This document shows, piece after piece, positions 43,946 to 52,938 of a DNA stretch of 64,000 bases. Where the stretch lies: contig NZ_JACBZR010000001.1 in assembly GCF_013408335.1 (NCBI RefSeq), positions 1,612,001 through 1,676,000 of the forward strand, written 5' to 3'. Source of the stretch: Nocardioides panzhihuensis (GTDB lineage: Bacteria > Actinomycetota > Actinomycetes > Propionibacteriales > Nocardioidaceae). The position numbers and the translations under genes were made by a program. The first letter of the stretch is position 1. Every line of letters begins with the position of its first letter. The notes under the pieces were generated by a model. That model was not told the DNA's origin. It saw only the letters and a program-made list of their open reading frames with translations, and did not search any database.

Positions 43946-44557
43946 TCAGGAGGCAGGTTCGAAGGTCGACATCACCTGATTGATCATCTCATCAATCTGC
44001 TTGCGATCGACCATGCCGCGGTTGAACATCCATAGGACACCGACAAGTTGTCCATTGTGGACCGTCCCGTACTCGTCGACCCACTGGGCGTCATTCTCGC
44101 CGCGGACGTGGTAAAAGCGGACCCCGCCGAGAGTCACGTCTGGAAGGCGCTCGACCTTGTCTTGGCCAGCTTTCTTCGAGAACTTCAGCGATACCTCGGC
44201 GGCGCTATCGATAGCATCGTCCGAGTCAAGTGTCGGGTTTGACGTGAAAGTCCCGCCACCTACACGAGCCCCGCCTTCCCGCTGGGGCGGCGCCTGCAAC
44301 TCGAGCCCGGTGGGTCCCTCCTCGACGTCCCAGTCTGGCGGGACGAAGAACTGGCCCCCGTCGTCCTTGGCTGGGTGCCATCCGGCATTCGGCTCAGAAG
44401 GACTCGCCGATGCCGGGCTGGTCGGGCTTGCGGACGTGGCGCCCTCGCCAGCGTCCTCGGTCGAGCCGCATGCGCTCAACGTCATGCCTAGAAGCGTGAT
44501 GGCAACAACAGCAGAGACTGAAACCATGTGGCGGGTCCGCGCCCGAGTTGTCGGCAT
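43946..44557 (-). CDS. Secreted lipoprotein of unknown function
   Basis: The 203-residue lipoprotein has a signal peptide ending in lipobox TLSACGS and then a Ser/Pro/Ala-rich linker (ATSASPTSPASASPSEPN). The folded part (about 70-203, FFVPPDWDVEEGPTGLELQAPP ... MINQVMSTFEPAS) resembles LpqN/Mog1-like lipoproteins, which in mycobacteria are linked to envelope biology, but this is tentative. ATG 44557 is preferred because the signal peptide then begins properly. It is the only leftward gene within the type VII block and converges with the propeller gene. Confidence 0.7.
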   Translation of the reverse strand: MPTTRARTRHMVSVSAVVAITLLGMTLSACGSTEDAGEGATSASPTSPASASPSEPNAGWHPAKDDGGQFFVPPDWDVEEGPTGLELQAPPQREGGARVGGGTFTSNPTLDSDDAIDSAAEVSLKFSKKAGQDKVERLPDVTLGGVRFYHVRGENDAQWVDEYGTVHNGQLVGVLWMFNRGMVDRKQIDEMINQVMSTFEPAS

Positions 44558-44744
44558 GGTGGCGAGCGTAGCGAGCCGCAGTCGAGGCCGCGAGATGCAA
44601 CGCTGAACCAGGACGTACAACGTCGTGGACAGGATGATGACCGTCCTGCAAAATGCGTAATTGAAGGTTGATGGGTCCCGGGTCACCGCCTCGACAGCGC
44701 GTTCGGTCGACGCTTCAACACATGCGCCATCTGAGGGGGATTCC

Positions 44745-45218
44745 GTGGGGAGCGGGAAAGAGACCAAGGTCGATCAAGAGATTGTCGACAGTATGAAGAA
44801 CATGCTTGTCGACATGAAGGTCGACGTCGACAAACTGCGGGTGGAGGCGCCACGTCCGGGACTTCTCGGGCAAGGCGCGACTGGCGAGTCACTCAAGACT
44901 CAGCTCGATCTCGCGACCGAGCGGATCAGCAGCACGCTGTCACACCTTTCGGACGCTCTGATCAAGTTCTACGACGGAACTGACCGCGCAGCCAAAGAAA
45001 TCACAGGCGCAGATGGAGACGCCGGCGATTGGGGCAAAGCATTGAGCGCGGGCGTTGCGATGGTGAGCCAGCCGCTCCATATGGGCTTGGGCGAGGACGA
45101 TCGTCCTGATGCACTGCCTCTTCCGATCCCCTTCCTGCCGATACCGCCTGGACTGCTCCAGGAGATGCAATCGCGCGCCGAGATCATGGGCTCCTCGTCC
45201 GTAGAGGACGGTGCCTGA
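44745..45218 (+). CDS. YxxxD-motif type VII secretion substrate
   Basis: The 157-residue protein is helical with FYDGTDRAAKE near residue 83; Y-D-G-T-D matches YxxxD, the type VII export signal, after a helix-turn-helix-like hairpin. The C-terminal part is hydrophobic/Pro-rich (PLPIPFLPIPPGLL). GTG 44745 follows GAGGGGG at 44733; the longer frame upstream is rejected. Its stop overlaps the ATG of the next gene by one base. It is probably the small partner of the large protein that follows. Confidence 0.72.
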   Translation: MGSGKETKVDQEIVDSMKNMLVDMKVDVDKLRVEAPRPGLLGQGATGESLKTQLDLATERISSTLSHLSDALIKFYDGTDRAAKEITGADGDAGDWGKALSAGVAMVSQPLHMGLGEDDRPDALPLPIPFLPIPPGLLQEMQSRAEIMGSSSVEDGA

Positions 45219-46621
45219 TGGGGGCCGTTGATGGTGGAGGCGGTGTCGGCCGGGTCAAGGGCCCGCACATGATTCGCCTGCAGCAATACCTCCTGGCAGC
45301 CGATGCGCAAGACATCGACGCACACGTCACCAACTGGCGCAGGTCCGAAAGGCTGTTTCGGGCTGCTGCTACGCAGTTCACGACCCTGGCAAAGGGATGT
45401 GGGGACGCTTTTGCCGAGTCCTCCTTTACGGCTCAGAGGGCCGCGAGCTCGTACAACGAGGCGTCGGAGCAGATGCTCGAGAAGGCGGCTACGATTGCGG
45501 CAGCCTGCGCCGCGATGTCGCGCGTTGCGGAACGATACGACCGAGCCAAGCAGAAGTATGACTTCCACGAGGCCAACTTGCCGACCTCCCACGGCGCGGC
45601 GCCGAGCGCATCCGACCCGGCGTACACGACCGAGGGTCACACCGGGGCCGAGAAGGCGAGTCGCGAGAGTGCGCTGAGCGAGGCGAAGGCAAAGCACGCG
45701 GCGGAGGCGCAGGCGATCGCGGATGCCGAGCGGGAGGCGGCCATCCAGTGCCAGCAGATCGATGACGGCAATCAGGAAGCCGAGCCGAAGGTGCGGGCGA
45801 TCACGGAGCCGCCGTCGTCGACGGCGCCCGGGTCGAACGGCAGCGGTGGCTCGGGCAGTTCGTCCGGGGGCTATTCCAGCCCGGGCTCGCGCAGCGCGGT
45901 CGCCGCGGCTCAGGCGAAGTACGACTCGGTGAACCCGGGCACGCTCTACGCCGAGGGCGAGGGACACCAGATCCGGGCAGAGCAGAAGGAGATCATCAGG
46001 CAGGCCCACGCCGAGAACATCCCGGAGTGGGACAACGCCGCCGGAGTGTGGGTCAACGCTGATGGCTCTCCTGCACCGGCAACGAACTACGCCAGCATCG
46101 AGACCGCGGAAGGTCTGGCACCGCTCGGCGGTGGCGCCGGCGGAGCGGCTGCGCTTGGGATCGGGCTCGGCGGCGCCGGGCTCGCGGTCGGCGCCGCCGC
46201 GGCGCTGAGGGCCAAGTTCGGTGCCGGAGCGGCAGCAGCCGCCGGCAAGGTCGGTGCCGCCAGCAGCCCGGCGAGGGCCGCCGCCGGAAGGGCGGCCAGC
46301 ACGGCGCCGAGGGTCGGAGCCCCCGGCCAGGCTGCACGATCGGGTGCCGCTGGCGCGCGCGGCGCAGGAGGCCGAGCCGGAGCCGGCGCCGGCGGTCGGG
46401 CTGCGGCCGGTGCGGGCAGCCGTGGCCAGATGCGTGGCGCAGGTGCCGGAGCGGCCGGTCGCGGAGGTAGGGGCAAGGACAAGCAGAGCGGCGATCCGGA
46501 CCTCGACTTCGTGGCCGACTACTCGGCGGACTACAGCGACGAAGAGTACGAACGCCTTCTTGCGCTGAAACGCTTCGACGACGAGCAGAAGCGGCAGCTC
46601 CGCAACCGACCAGACGCGTAG
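45218..46621 (+). CDS. Large PPE/EspE-like, Gly/Ala-rich type VII-associated protein
   Basis: The 467-residue protein has a long helical N-terminal domain (about 1-180) with WRRSERLFRAAATQF and a YDFHE motif (YxxxE) at about residue 113. A Ser/Gly linker follows (GSNGSGGSGSSSGGYSSPGS), then a Gly/Ala/Arg-rich low-complexity region (about 295-430) with a possible membrane segment (GGAAALGIGLGGAGLAVGAAAAL), and an acidic tail (DYSADYSDEEYERLL). It resembles PPE/EspE-like ESX substrates in layout, not in closely matched sequence. It is coupled to the preceding YxxxD gene. Confidence 0.68.
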   Translation: MGAVDGGGGVGRVKGPHMIRLQQYLLAADAQDIDAHVTNWRRSERLFRAAATQFTTLAKGCGDAFAESSFTAQRAASSYNEASEQMLEKAATIAAACAAMSRVAERYDRAKQKYDFHEANLPTSHGAAPSASDPAYTTEGHTGAEKASRESALSEAKAKHAAEAQAIADAEREAAIQCQQIDDGNQEAEPKVRAITEPPSSTAPGSNGSGGSGSSSGGYSSPGSRSAVAAAQAKYDSVNPGTLYAEGEGHQIRAEQKEIIRQAHAENIPEWDNAAGVWVNADGSPAPATNYASIETAEGLAPLGGGAGGAAALGIGLGGAGLAVGAAAALRAKFGAGAAAAAGKVGAASSPARAAAGRAASTAPRVGAPGQAARSGAAGARGAGGRAGAGAGGRAAAGAGSRGQMRGAGAGAAGRGGRGKDKQSGDPDLDFVADYSADYSDEEYERLLALKRFDDEQKRQLRNRPDA

Positions 46622-46635
46622 CCAGCACGGCCGTA

Positions 46636-46670
46636 CGGTCTGGTGCGGTCAGACCGACCGCACCAGACCG
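46636..46670. terminator. Strong bidirectional terminator between the type VII block and vanZ
   Basis: CGGTCTGGTGCGGT and ACCGCACCAGACCG are perfect 14-base arms around 7 bases. The hairpin overlaps the vanZ stop and follows the type VII gene by 15 bases. It marks the boundary between the island and the second van segment. Confidence 0.8.
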
Positions 46671-47221
46671 TTGCTGTTCGCCGTGCTCGGTGCGGTCGCG
46701 GTGCACTGCCGCCACCAGGGCCACGACAAGATCGCGGCGACGGTGGCGCCGCCGGCGTTGAGGAGCACATCGTCGATGGAAGAGACCCGGTCCAGGCGCA
46801 GGGTGTGCTGCAGGGTCTCGATCGTCACCGACCCGGCGATGCCCAGGACGAGGACCCGCCCCACCGAGCGCAGCACCCGGAATCGGATCGGGCCGAAGAA
46901 GCCGGCCGCGGCGAAGATCAGCAGGTTGCCGACGACGCCGATGGGCGTCATGGTCGGCAGATCCTCGAGCGGCACCAGGCTCACGCTGCCGTCGACCTGA
47001 CCGGCCATCGGGCCGGGGACCATCGTCAGCAGTACGAACGGCACGGTGCCGTAGACGATCGCGACCTCGGCCAGCGACGTACGCCATGCCCGGCCCGGCG
47101 CCAGACCGAACCCCCGGCGCAACAGCGCCAGGAGCGGCACCGCCGCCATCGCCACGGGCAGCGCCAGGATGGTGAGCAGGGCGATGCCCATGAAGGTGAG
47201 TGAGCCCGATTCGTTCATCAT
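46649..47221 (-). CDS. vanZ: VanZ-family membrane protein
   Basis: The 190-residue membrane protein has four or five helices and the VanZ core: VGNLLIFAAAGFFGPIRF, then SVTIETLQHTLRLDRVSSIDDVLLNAGGATVAA. VanZ proteins raise low-level teicoplanin/lipoglycopeptide resistance by an incompletely known mechanism. Its first ATG shares one base with the vanK stop, so vanK and vanZ form a leftward operon. It ends within the strong hairpin shared with the island. Confidence 0.82.
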   Translation of the reverse strand: MMNESGSLTFMGIALLTILALPVAMAAVPLLALLRRGFGLAPGRAWRTSLAEVAIVYGTVPFVLLTMVPGPMAGQVDGSVSLVPLEDLPTMTPIGVVGNLLIFAAAGFFGPIRFRVLRSVGRVLVLGIAGSVTIETLQHTLRLDRVSSIDDVLLNAGGATVAAILSWPWWRQCTATAPSTANSNGLVRSV

Positions 47222-48351
47222 CACTGGTTCCGCCGTCTCATGTAGAGGTCGAAGGCCCGATAGACGATCGGGCGCAGCGGCAGGTCCCACTCGCCGACGT
47301 ACCTCACCGCCTGCCCGCCGGTGCCGACCTTGAACTGGATCAGTCCGACGTGGGAGTCGTCGGTGGACAGGGTCGGGGTGATGCCGCGCAGGTCGTAGAC
47401 GTCGCAGCCGGCGGCCAGCGAGTCGCGGATCATCGCCCACTGACAGGCGTTGGAGCCGCGTACGTCCCGTTTCGTCGTCGACGAGGCGCCGTAGACGTAC
47501 CAGGCGTGGCCGCCGACGCGGACGTAGATCGTCGCTGCGACCAGGTCACCGTCGTGATGGGCGAGGTAGAGGCTGATCCGTGCGGGGTCTTCGGCTCTCA
47601 GCGCCGTGAACATCTTCTCGAAGTAGGCCAGCGGCCTCGGCGTGAACCGGTCGCGCTCGGCGGTGTGGACGTAGAGGTCGTGGAACGCCTTCAGGTCCTC
47701 CCCACCGGTCGAGGCGGTGACCTCGACGCAGGCCTTGGCGGCCTTCTTGATGTTGCGCCGCCAGAGCTGGTTCATCCCGGTGAGCACGTCGTCCTCGGAA
47801 CGCGCCGTCCCGTCCGGGCGGCGCAGCGGGATCTCGTACGTGAACTGCGGCTGCCCCGCCCCGAACCCGCTCTCGGGGTTCTGCGGGATCCAGCCGGAGT
47901 CGCACAGATACCGGGCCACGTCGTTGCCGACCGGGTCGGCGCGCCCGGGCAGATCGGTGAGGCGGACGACCCCCGGGTCTGCGATGCCCTCCTTGACCTC
48001 CGCGGCGCTCCAGATGTCGGTCCGCACCGGGGGAGCGACCCGGATCGCGAACGCGCCCTGCGAGCGCAGGTAGGAGACCAGCGGCGGCATCCAGACGGTG
48101 AGCCCACCGGCCCAGTCGATGTCCGGCCCCCACGGAAGGTACGCCAGCGTGTAGCCCAGCCGCGGCACCGGCCGGTGAAGCACCAGCCCGGTTCCGGCGA
48201 GCCGCTCGCCGGCGTACCAACCCAGCGACTCGGCACGCCACTCGGTCTTCACCGCGGCCCAGGCCGGGGTCTGCTGGAAGCTGACCGAGCGCCGCGACCT
48301 GATGTGGTCGAGGTGCTCGGTGGAACTGATCGGTCTGACGGTGAAGGTCAC
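47221..48351 (-). CDS. vanK: FemXAB-family peptidyltransferase VanK
   Basis: The 376-residue FemX/FemAB-like enzyme would add the branch amino acid, glycine in Streptomyces coelicolor VanK, to precursors ending in D-Ala-D-Lac. Motifs are RRSVSFQQTPAWAAVK at the start, LAYLPWGPDIDW, WRRNIKKAAKACVEV in the middle, VYGASSTTKRDVRGSNACQWAMI and VGLIQFKVGTGGQAVRYVGEWDLPL at the end. GTG 48351 is used; TTG 48363 is an alternative. It is divergent from vanR across about 85 bases that contain the candidate VanR-box. A glycine bridge would suit the LL-diaminopimelate peptidoglycan of Nocardioides. Confidence 0.87.
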   Translation of the reverse strand: MTFTVRPISSTEHLDHIRSRRSVSFQQTPAWAAVKTEWRAESLGWYAGERLAGTGLVLHRPVPRLGYTLAYLPWGPDIDWAGGLTVWMPPLVSYLRSQGAFAIRVAPPVRTDIWSAAEVKEGIADPGVVRLTDLPGRADPVGNDVARYLCDSGWIPQNPESGFGAGQPQFTYEIPLRRPDGTARSEDDVLTGMNQLWRRNIKKAAKACVEVTASTGGEDLKAFHDLYVHTAERDRFTPRPLAYFEKMFTALRAEDPARISLYLAHHDGDLVAATIYVRVGGHAWYVYGASSTTKRDVRGSNACQWAMIRDSLAAGCDVYDLRGITPTLSTDDSHVGLIQFKVGTGGQAVRYVGEWDLPLRPIVYRAFDLYMRRRNQ

Positions 48352-48398
48352 CCTGCCAGTCAACCTGGATGGGTGTCGTCAGGGCATATGCCGTTTCG

Positions 48399-48430
48399 GA
48401 TACATCGGCGATATGTCATCGACCTAGGAT
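48399..48430 (+). promoter_or_regulatory. vanR promoter with putative VanR-box
   Basis: TACATCGGCGATATGT at 48401-48416 shares 12 of 16 bases with TATGCCGGCGATAGGT (39182-39197) at vanH/murF. It ends 8 bases before TAGGAT at 48425-48430, a -10-like box 7 bases before the vanR ATG. The message is probably leaderless and the box sits where an OmpR-type activator would contact the -35 region. Confidence 0.5.
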
Positions 48431-48437
48431 CATTGGC

Positions 48438-49103
48438 ATGCGGGTGCTGGTGGTCGAGGACGAGCCGTTGATGGCTGAGGCCATCCGGGACGGATTGCGG
48501 CTGGAGGCGATCGCCGCCGACATCGCCGGTGACGGCGACACGGCTCTGGAGATGCTGAGCGTGAACGCCTACGACATCGCCGTGCTCGACCGCGACATCC
48601 CCGGTCCCTCGGGCGACGAGATCGCCAAGCGGATCGTCGCCTCCGGGACCGGGATGCCCATCCTGATGCTCACCGCCGCCGACCGGCTCGACGACAAGGC
48701 CTCTGGGTTCGAGCTGGGTGCCGACGACTACCTGACCAAGCCGTTCGAGCTGCGCGAGCTGGTGCTGCGGCTGCGGGCCCTCGACCGGCGGCGCGCCCAC
48801 AACCGGCCGCCGGTGCGGGAGATCGCCGGCCTGCGGATCGACCCGTTCCGGCGGGAGGTCTATCGCGACGGCCGCTACGTCGCGCTGACCCGCAAGCAGT
48901 TCGCCGTGCTCGAGGTGCTCGCCGCGGCCGAAGGCGGCGTCGTCAGCGCCGAAGAGCTGCTGGAGCGGGCGTGGGACGAGAACGCCGACCCGTTCACCAA
49001 CGCCGTTCGCATCACCGTCTCCGCCCTGCGCAAGCGGCTCGGCGAGCCGGCGATCATCGCGACCGTGCCGGGCGTGGGATACCGCATCGATGTCGACGCC
49101 TAG
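48438..49103 (+). CDS. vanR: Response regulator VanR
   Basis: The 221-residue OmpR-family regulator has receiver domain 1-115 with phospho-acceptor Asp51 (AVLDRDIPGPSGDE) and Thr/Lys residues further along (MLTAAD; LTKPFE), then a winged-helix DNA-binding domain. From memory, stretches such as DGLRLEAIAADIAGDGDTAL and LLERAWDENADPFTNAVR closely match Streptomyces coelicolor VanR. It would activate the van operons when VanS senses a glycopeptide. It overlaps vanS by 14 bases. Confidence 0.9.
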   Translation: MRVLVVEDEPLMAEAIRDGLRLEAIAADIAGDGDTALEMLSVNAYDIAVLDRDIPGPSGDEIAKRIVASGTGMPILMLTAADRLDDKASGFELGADDYLTKPFELRELVLRLRALDRRRAHNRPPVREIAGLRIDPFRREVYRDGRYVALTRKQFAVLEVLAAAEGGVVSAEELLERAWDENADPFTNAVRITVSALRKRLGEPAIIATVPGVGYRIDVDA

Positions 49104-50214
49104 CGAAACGGGTCGCCGACGCCCGGGGATGAGCGTCAGGCTCAAGCTGACGTTGAGCTACGCCGGCGTCATCGTGGTCACCGGTGTCCTGCTGCTCGCG
49201 GTGGTGTGGGTCTTCCTGCTGCGCTACGTACCTGACGGAGTATGGGTGCAGTGGCCGCAGGAGCCTGGACGGCCGAGCGCACCCTTCGTCCCCAACCGCT
49301 CCGACCTGGAGCGTGCCTTCGTGCCGCGGGCGGCCATGATGATGGCCGGCCTGCTCGTGTTCGGGCTGGTGGGAGGCTGGATCCTCGCCGGACGGATGCT
49401 CGCCCCGTTGACCAGGATCACCGAGGCGACGCGTACGGCCGCCGACGGGTCGCTCTCGCACCGAATCGAGCTCGAAGGTCCCGGCGACGAGTTCCGTGAG
49501 CTCGCCGACGGATTCGATGACATGCTCGCCAAGCTCGAGGCGCAGGTGGCCGAGCAGCAGCGGTTCGCCGCCAACGCCTCCCACGAGCTGCGTACGCCGC
49601 TGGCGATCACGCAGACGCTGCTCGACGTCGCCGGCAAGGACCCCGACCGCAACGTCGAGGCGCTCGTCGACCGGCTGCGCCTGATCAACTCCCGCGCGAT
49701 CGACCTGACCGAGGCTCTCCTCGTGCTCAGCCGCGCCGACCAGCGCTCCTTCGCCCGTGAGCCGGTCGATCTGTCACTGGTGGCGGAGGAGGCGGTCGAG
49801 ACACTGCTGCCGCTCGCCGAGCACCGCGGGGTGCGGATCGAGACCTCTGGCGACCAGGCTTCGGTCATCGGCTCTCCGGCACTCCTGCTGCAGGTCGCGA
49901 CCAACCTGATCCACAACGCGATCGTCCACAACCTGACCGAGGACGGGTCGGTGTCGGTCACCGTCGTCGCCACCGAGAAGAGCGTGGTCCTCTCCGTCGC
50001 GAACACCGGCGAGGAGCTCGCTCGTGAGCTCGTCGCCACGCTCACCGAGCCGTTCCAACGAGGCACCCAGCGCATTCACGGGGACCAGGCCGGCGTCGGT
50101 CTGGGGCTGGCGATCGTCAAGAGCATCACCCGCGCCCACGACGGCAACCTCGCCGTGCTCGCCCGCTCCGGTGGTGGGCTGCGGGTCTCGGTCGAGCTGC
50201 CCCGGGCTGCCTGA
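49090..50214 (+). CDS. vanS: Sensor histidine kinase VanS
   Basis: The 374-residue kinase has two membrane helices (about 22-44 and 82-101) flanking a short extracellular loop of about 35 residues, a HAMP region, the H-box RFAANASHELRTPLA with His165, and an ATPase domain (LIHNAIVHN; GVGLGLAIVKSI). The layout and much of the core resemble Streptomyces coelicolor VanS, while the extracellular loop (WVQWPQEPGRPSAPF) looks different, so its inducer range may differ. ATG 49090 is used; ATG 49129 is an alternative. Confidence 0.9.
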   Translation: MSTPSETGRRRPGMSVRLKLTLSYAGVIVVTGVLLLAVVWVFLLRYVPDGVWVQWPQEPGRPSAPFVPNRSDLERAFVPRAAMMMAGLLVFGLVGGWILAGRMLAPLTRITEATRTAADGSLSHRIELEGPGDEFRELADGFDDMLAKLEAQVAEQQRFAANASHELRTPLAITQTLLDVAGKDPDRNVEALVDRLRLINSRAIDLTEALLVLSRADQRSFAREPVDLSLVAEEAVETLLPLAEHRGVRIETSGDQASVIGSPALLLQVATNLIHNAIVHNLTEDGSVSVTVVATEKSVVLSVANTGEELARELVATLTEPFQRGTQRIHGDQAGVGLGLAIVKSITRAHDGNLAVLARSGGGLRVSVELPRAA

Positions 50215-50236
50215 TCCGGCCGCGGCCACGCCCGCG

Positions 50237-50998
50237 CTAGGCCGGCGGCTTGCGGGCTTCGAGGAGATGGCGGGTGGAGTGTGCGACGAACGGCCCGTCC
50301 CGCTGGATGAGGTCGTGGAGGTCGCGAAGTCGGTCACGGTGCTTCTCGACGGTGAATCCCGGCACCCACCAGATCACCTTCCGCAGCAGGTACACGACGG
50401 CCGCGACGTCACGGATCTCGATCCGCAGCCTCGCGGTCTGCAGGTCGACGATCTCCAGCCCGGCGGCCTCTGCCGCTGCTGCCTCGTCTTCGGGACGGCG
50501 TCCTCGCCGGGCCTCGGGCTGGGGGCCGAGGAAGAACTCGATCAGCTCGAACACGCTCGCCGGGCCCACGTGCTGGGCGAAGTAGATCCCGCCCGGCCGG
50601 AGAACCCGGGCGATCTCGTCCCACCAGATCGACGCGGGATGCCTGCTGGTCACCAGGTCGAAGCCCTCGTCTGCGAACGGCAGCGGCGGCTCGTCCGGGT
50701 CGGCGACGACGACCACGCCGCGCGGATGCAGCAGTCGGGTCGCCTCGAGGACGTTGGGCGGCCACGACTCCGTCGCCACCGCGGTGGCGGGAAAGGTCCT
50801 CGCTTCGGCAAGGACCTCCCCGCCGCCGGTCTGGATGTCCAGCGACGCCGCTGCCCGCCTGAGCCGGTCGGCGAGCTGCCGGGCGTACCCCCAGCTGGGG
50901 CGCTCCTCGGTGGCCCGACCGTCCAGCCACGAGAAGTCCCACCCGGTCACGTCGGCGGCTGCCCCTGCTGCGATCAACGACTCGAAGGTGTCGGTCAT
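50237..50998 (-). CDS. Class I SAM-dependent methyltransferase
   Basis: The 253-residue protein has the Methyltransf_11-like order: a QTGGGEVLAE motif I-like turn (about 57), PFADEGFDLVTSRHPASIWWDEIARVLRPGG (motifs II-III, about 110-140) and a helical C-terminus. The substrate is unknown. ATG 50998 is preferred with GGGGAG about 9 bases upstream. It converges with vanS with a 22-base gap, and no van-related role is implied. Confidence 0.82.
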   Translation of the reverse strand: MTDTFESLIAAGAAADVTGWDFSWLDGRATEERPSWGYARQLADRLRRAAASLDIQTGGGEVLAEARTFPATAVATESWPPNVLEATRLLHPRGVVVVADPDEPPLPFADEGFDLVTSRHPASIWWDEIARVLRPGGIYFAQHVGPASVFELIEFFLGPQPEARRGRRPEDEAAAAEAAGLEIVDLQTARLRIEIRDVAAVVYLLRKVIWWVPGFTVEKHRDRLRDLHDLIQRDGPFVAHSTRHLLEARKPPA

Positions 50999-51019
50999 GG
51001 CCACATTCTCCCCTCTCGG

Positions 51020-51490
51020 TCACCGAGTGGTGGCCCCGGTCCGCAGCAGGTCCAGGGTGCGCGGCTCGATGAGGGTCGAGAGGGTGACCACGCTGGTCGA
51101 GCGGACGACGGCGTGGGACTGGTCGATGCGGACGAGCACCTCCTGCAGCTTCGCGTGCGACCCGGTCGCGACCTTGCAGAAGACGTCGAAGGAGCCGGTG
51201 GTGACGTACGCCTCGAGGACCTCGGGGATCTCGGCGAGGTCGCGGCGTACGTCCTCGAGCGCGCCCTGGGAGATCTCCAGGGTCACGAACGCCTGCACGG
51301 TGTGGCCGGCGGCGGCCGGGTCGATCGTGGGTGCCCAGTCGCGGATCACGCCGGCCTCGGCCAGCTTGCGCAGCCGGCTCTGCACGGTGGCGCGGGCGAC
51401 GCCGGCGACCCTGGAGAGCTCGAGGTCTCCGACGCGTGGGTGGGCGTGCAGCGTCTCCAGGAGAGTGAGGTCGAGGTCGTCGAGGTTCAT
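51020..51490 (-). CDS. Lrp/AsnC-family regulator
   Basis: The 156-residue protein has an N-terminal AsnC helix-turn-helix (LDDLDLTLLETLHAHPRVGDLELSRVAGVARATVQSRLRKL) and a C-terminal RAM ligand-binding domain (AFVTLEISQGALEDVRRDL; VTTGSFDVFCKVAT). It is divergent from the HPPD gene, an arrangement common in actinobacteria, and probably senses tyrosine, phenylalanine or a catabolite. An inverted repeat in the shared promoter is the candidate site. Confidence 0.87.
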   Translation of the reverse strand: MNLDDLDLTLLETLHAHPRVGDLELSRVAGVARATVQSRLRKLAEAGVIRDWAPTIDPAAAGHTVQAFVTLEISQGALEDVRRDLAEIPEVLEAYVTTGSFDVFCKVATGSHAKLQEVLVRIDQSHAVVRSTSVVTLSTLIEPRTLDLLRTGATTR

Positions 51491-51531
51491 GGCTCGATGA
51501 TAGACAGATTGCCTAGCGTCGTACGGCGATA

Positions 51532-52814
<1,283 letters not shown>

Positions 52815-52868
52815 TCCCCGCTGGTCGAAGGCCACTTCGTTCAGACCTCGGAGCCGCTAGGCGGAGGC

Positions 52869-52915
52869 GTGTCGAGACCAACACAGTCGCGTACGAACTG
52901 TGTTGGTTTCGACAC
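52869..52915. terminator. Large bidirectional hairpin between hpd and the QuiC1-like gene
   Basis: GTGTCGAGACCAACACAGT and ACTGTGTTGGTTTCGACAC are 19-base arms with one mismatch around a 9-base loop. The genes on both sides converge here. The flanks (CTGGTCGAAGG, CTCGACGAGCTCAACCA) look like the TCGA-rich intergenic repeats typical of Nocardioides. Confidence 0.7.
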
Positions 52916-52938
52916 CGGCTCGCTGGCGCTCGACGAGC

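Noticed and set aside
40904-46621. The type VII block as a transposon or integrative element
   Set aside because: No transposase, integrase, terminal inverted repeats, target duplication or tRNA end was found. Only composition and position suggest transfer.
45218-46621. PE_PGRS or surface-adhesin interpretation of the Gly/Ala-rich region
   Set aside because: The N-terminal PE motif is missing and the repeats are irregular. A generic PPE/EspE-like layout is the most that can be said.
48438-50214. A generic two-component system unrelated to van genes
   Set aside because: The sequence blocks closely match Streptomyces VanR/VanS, and the pair is divergent from vanK with a shared candidate VanR-box.
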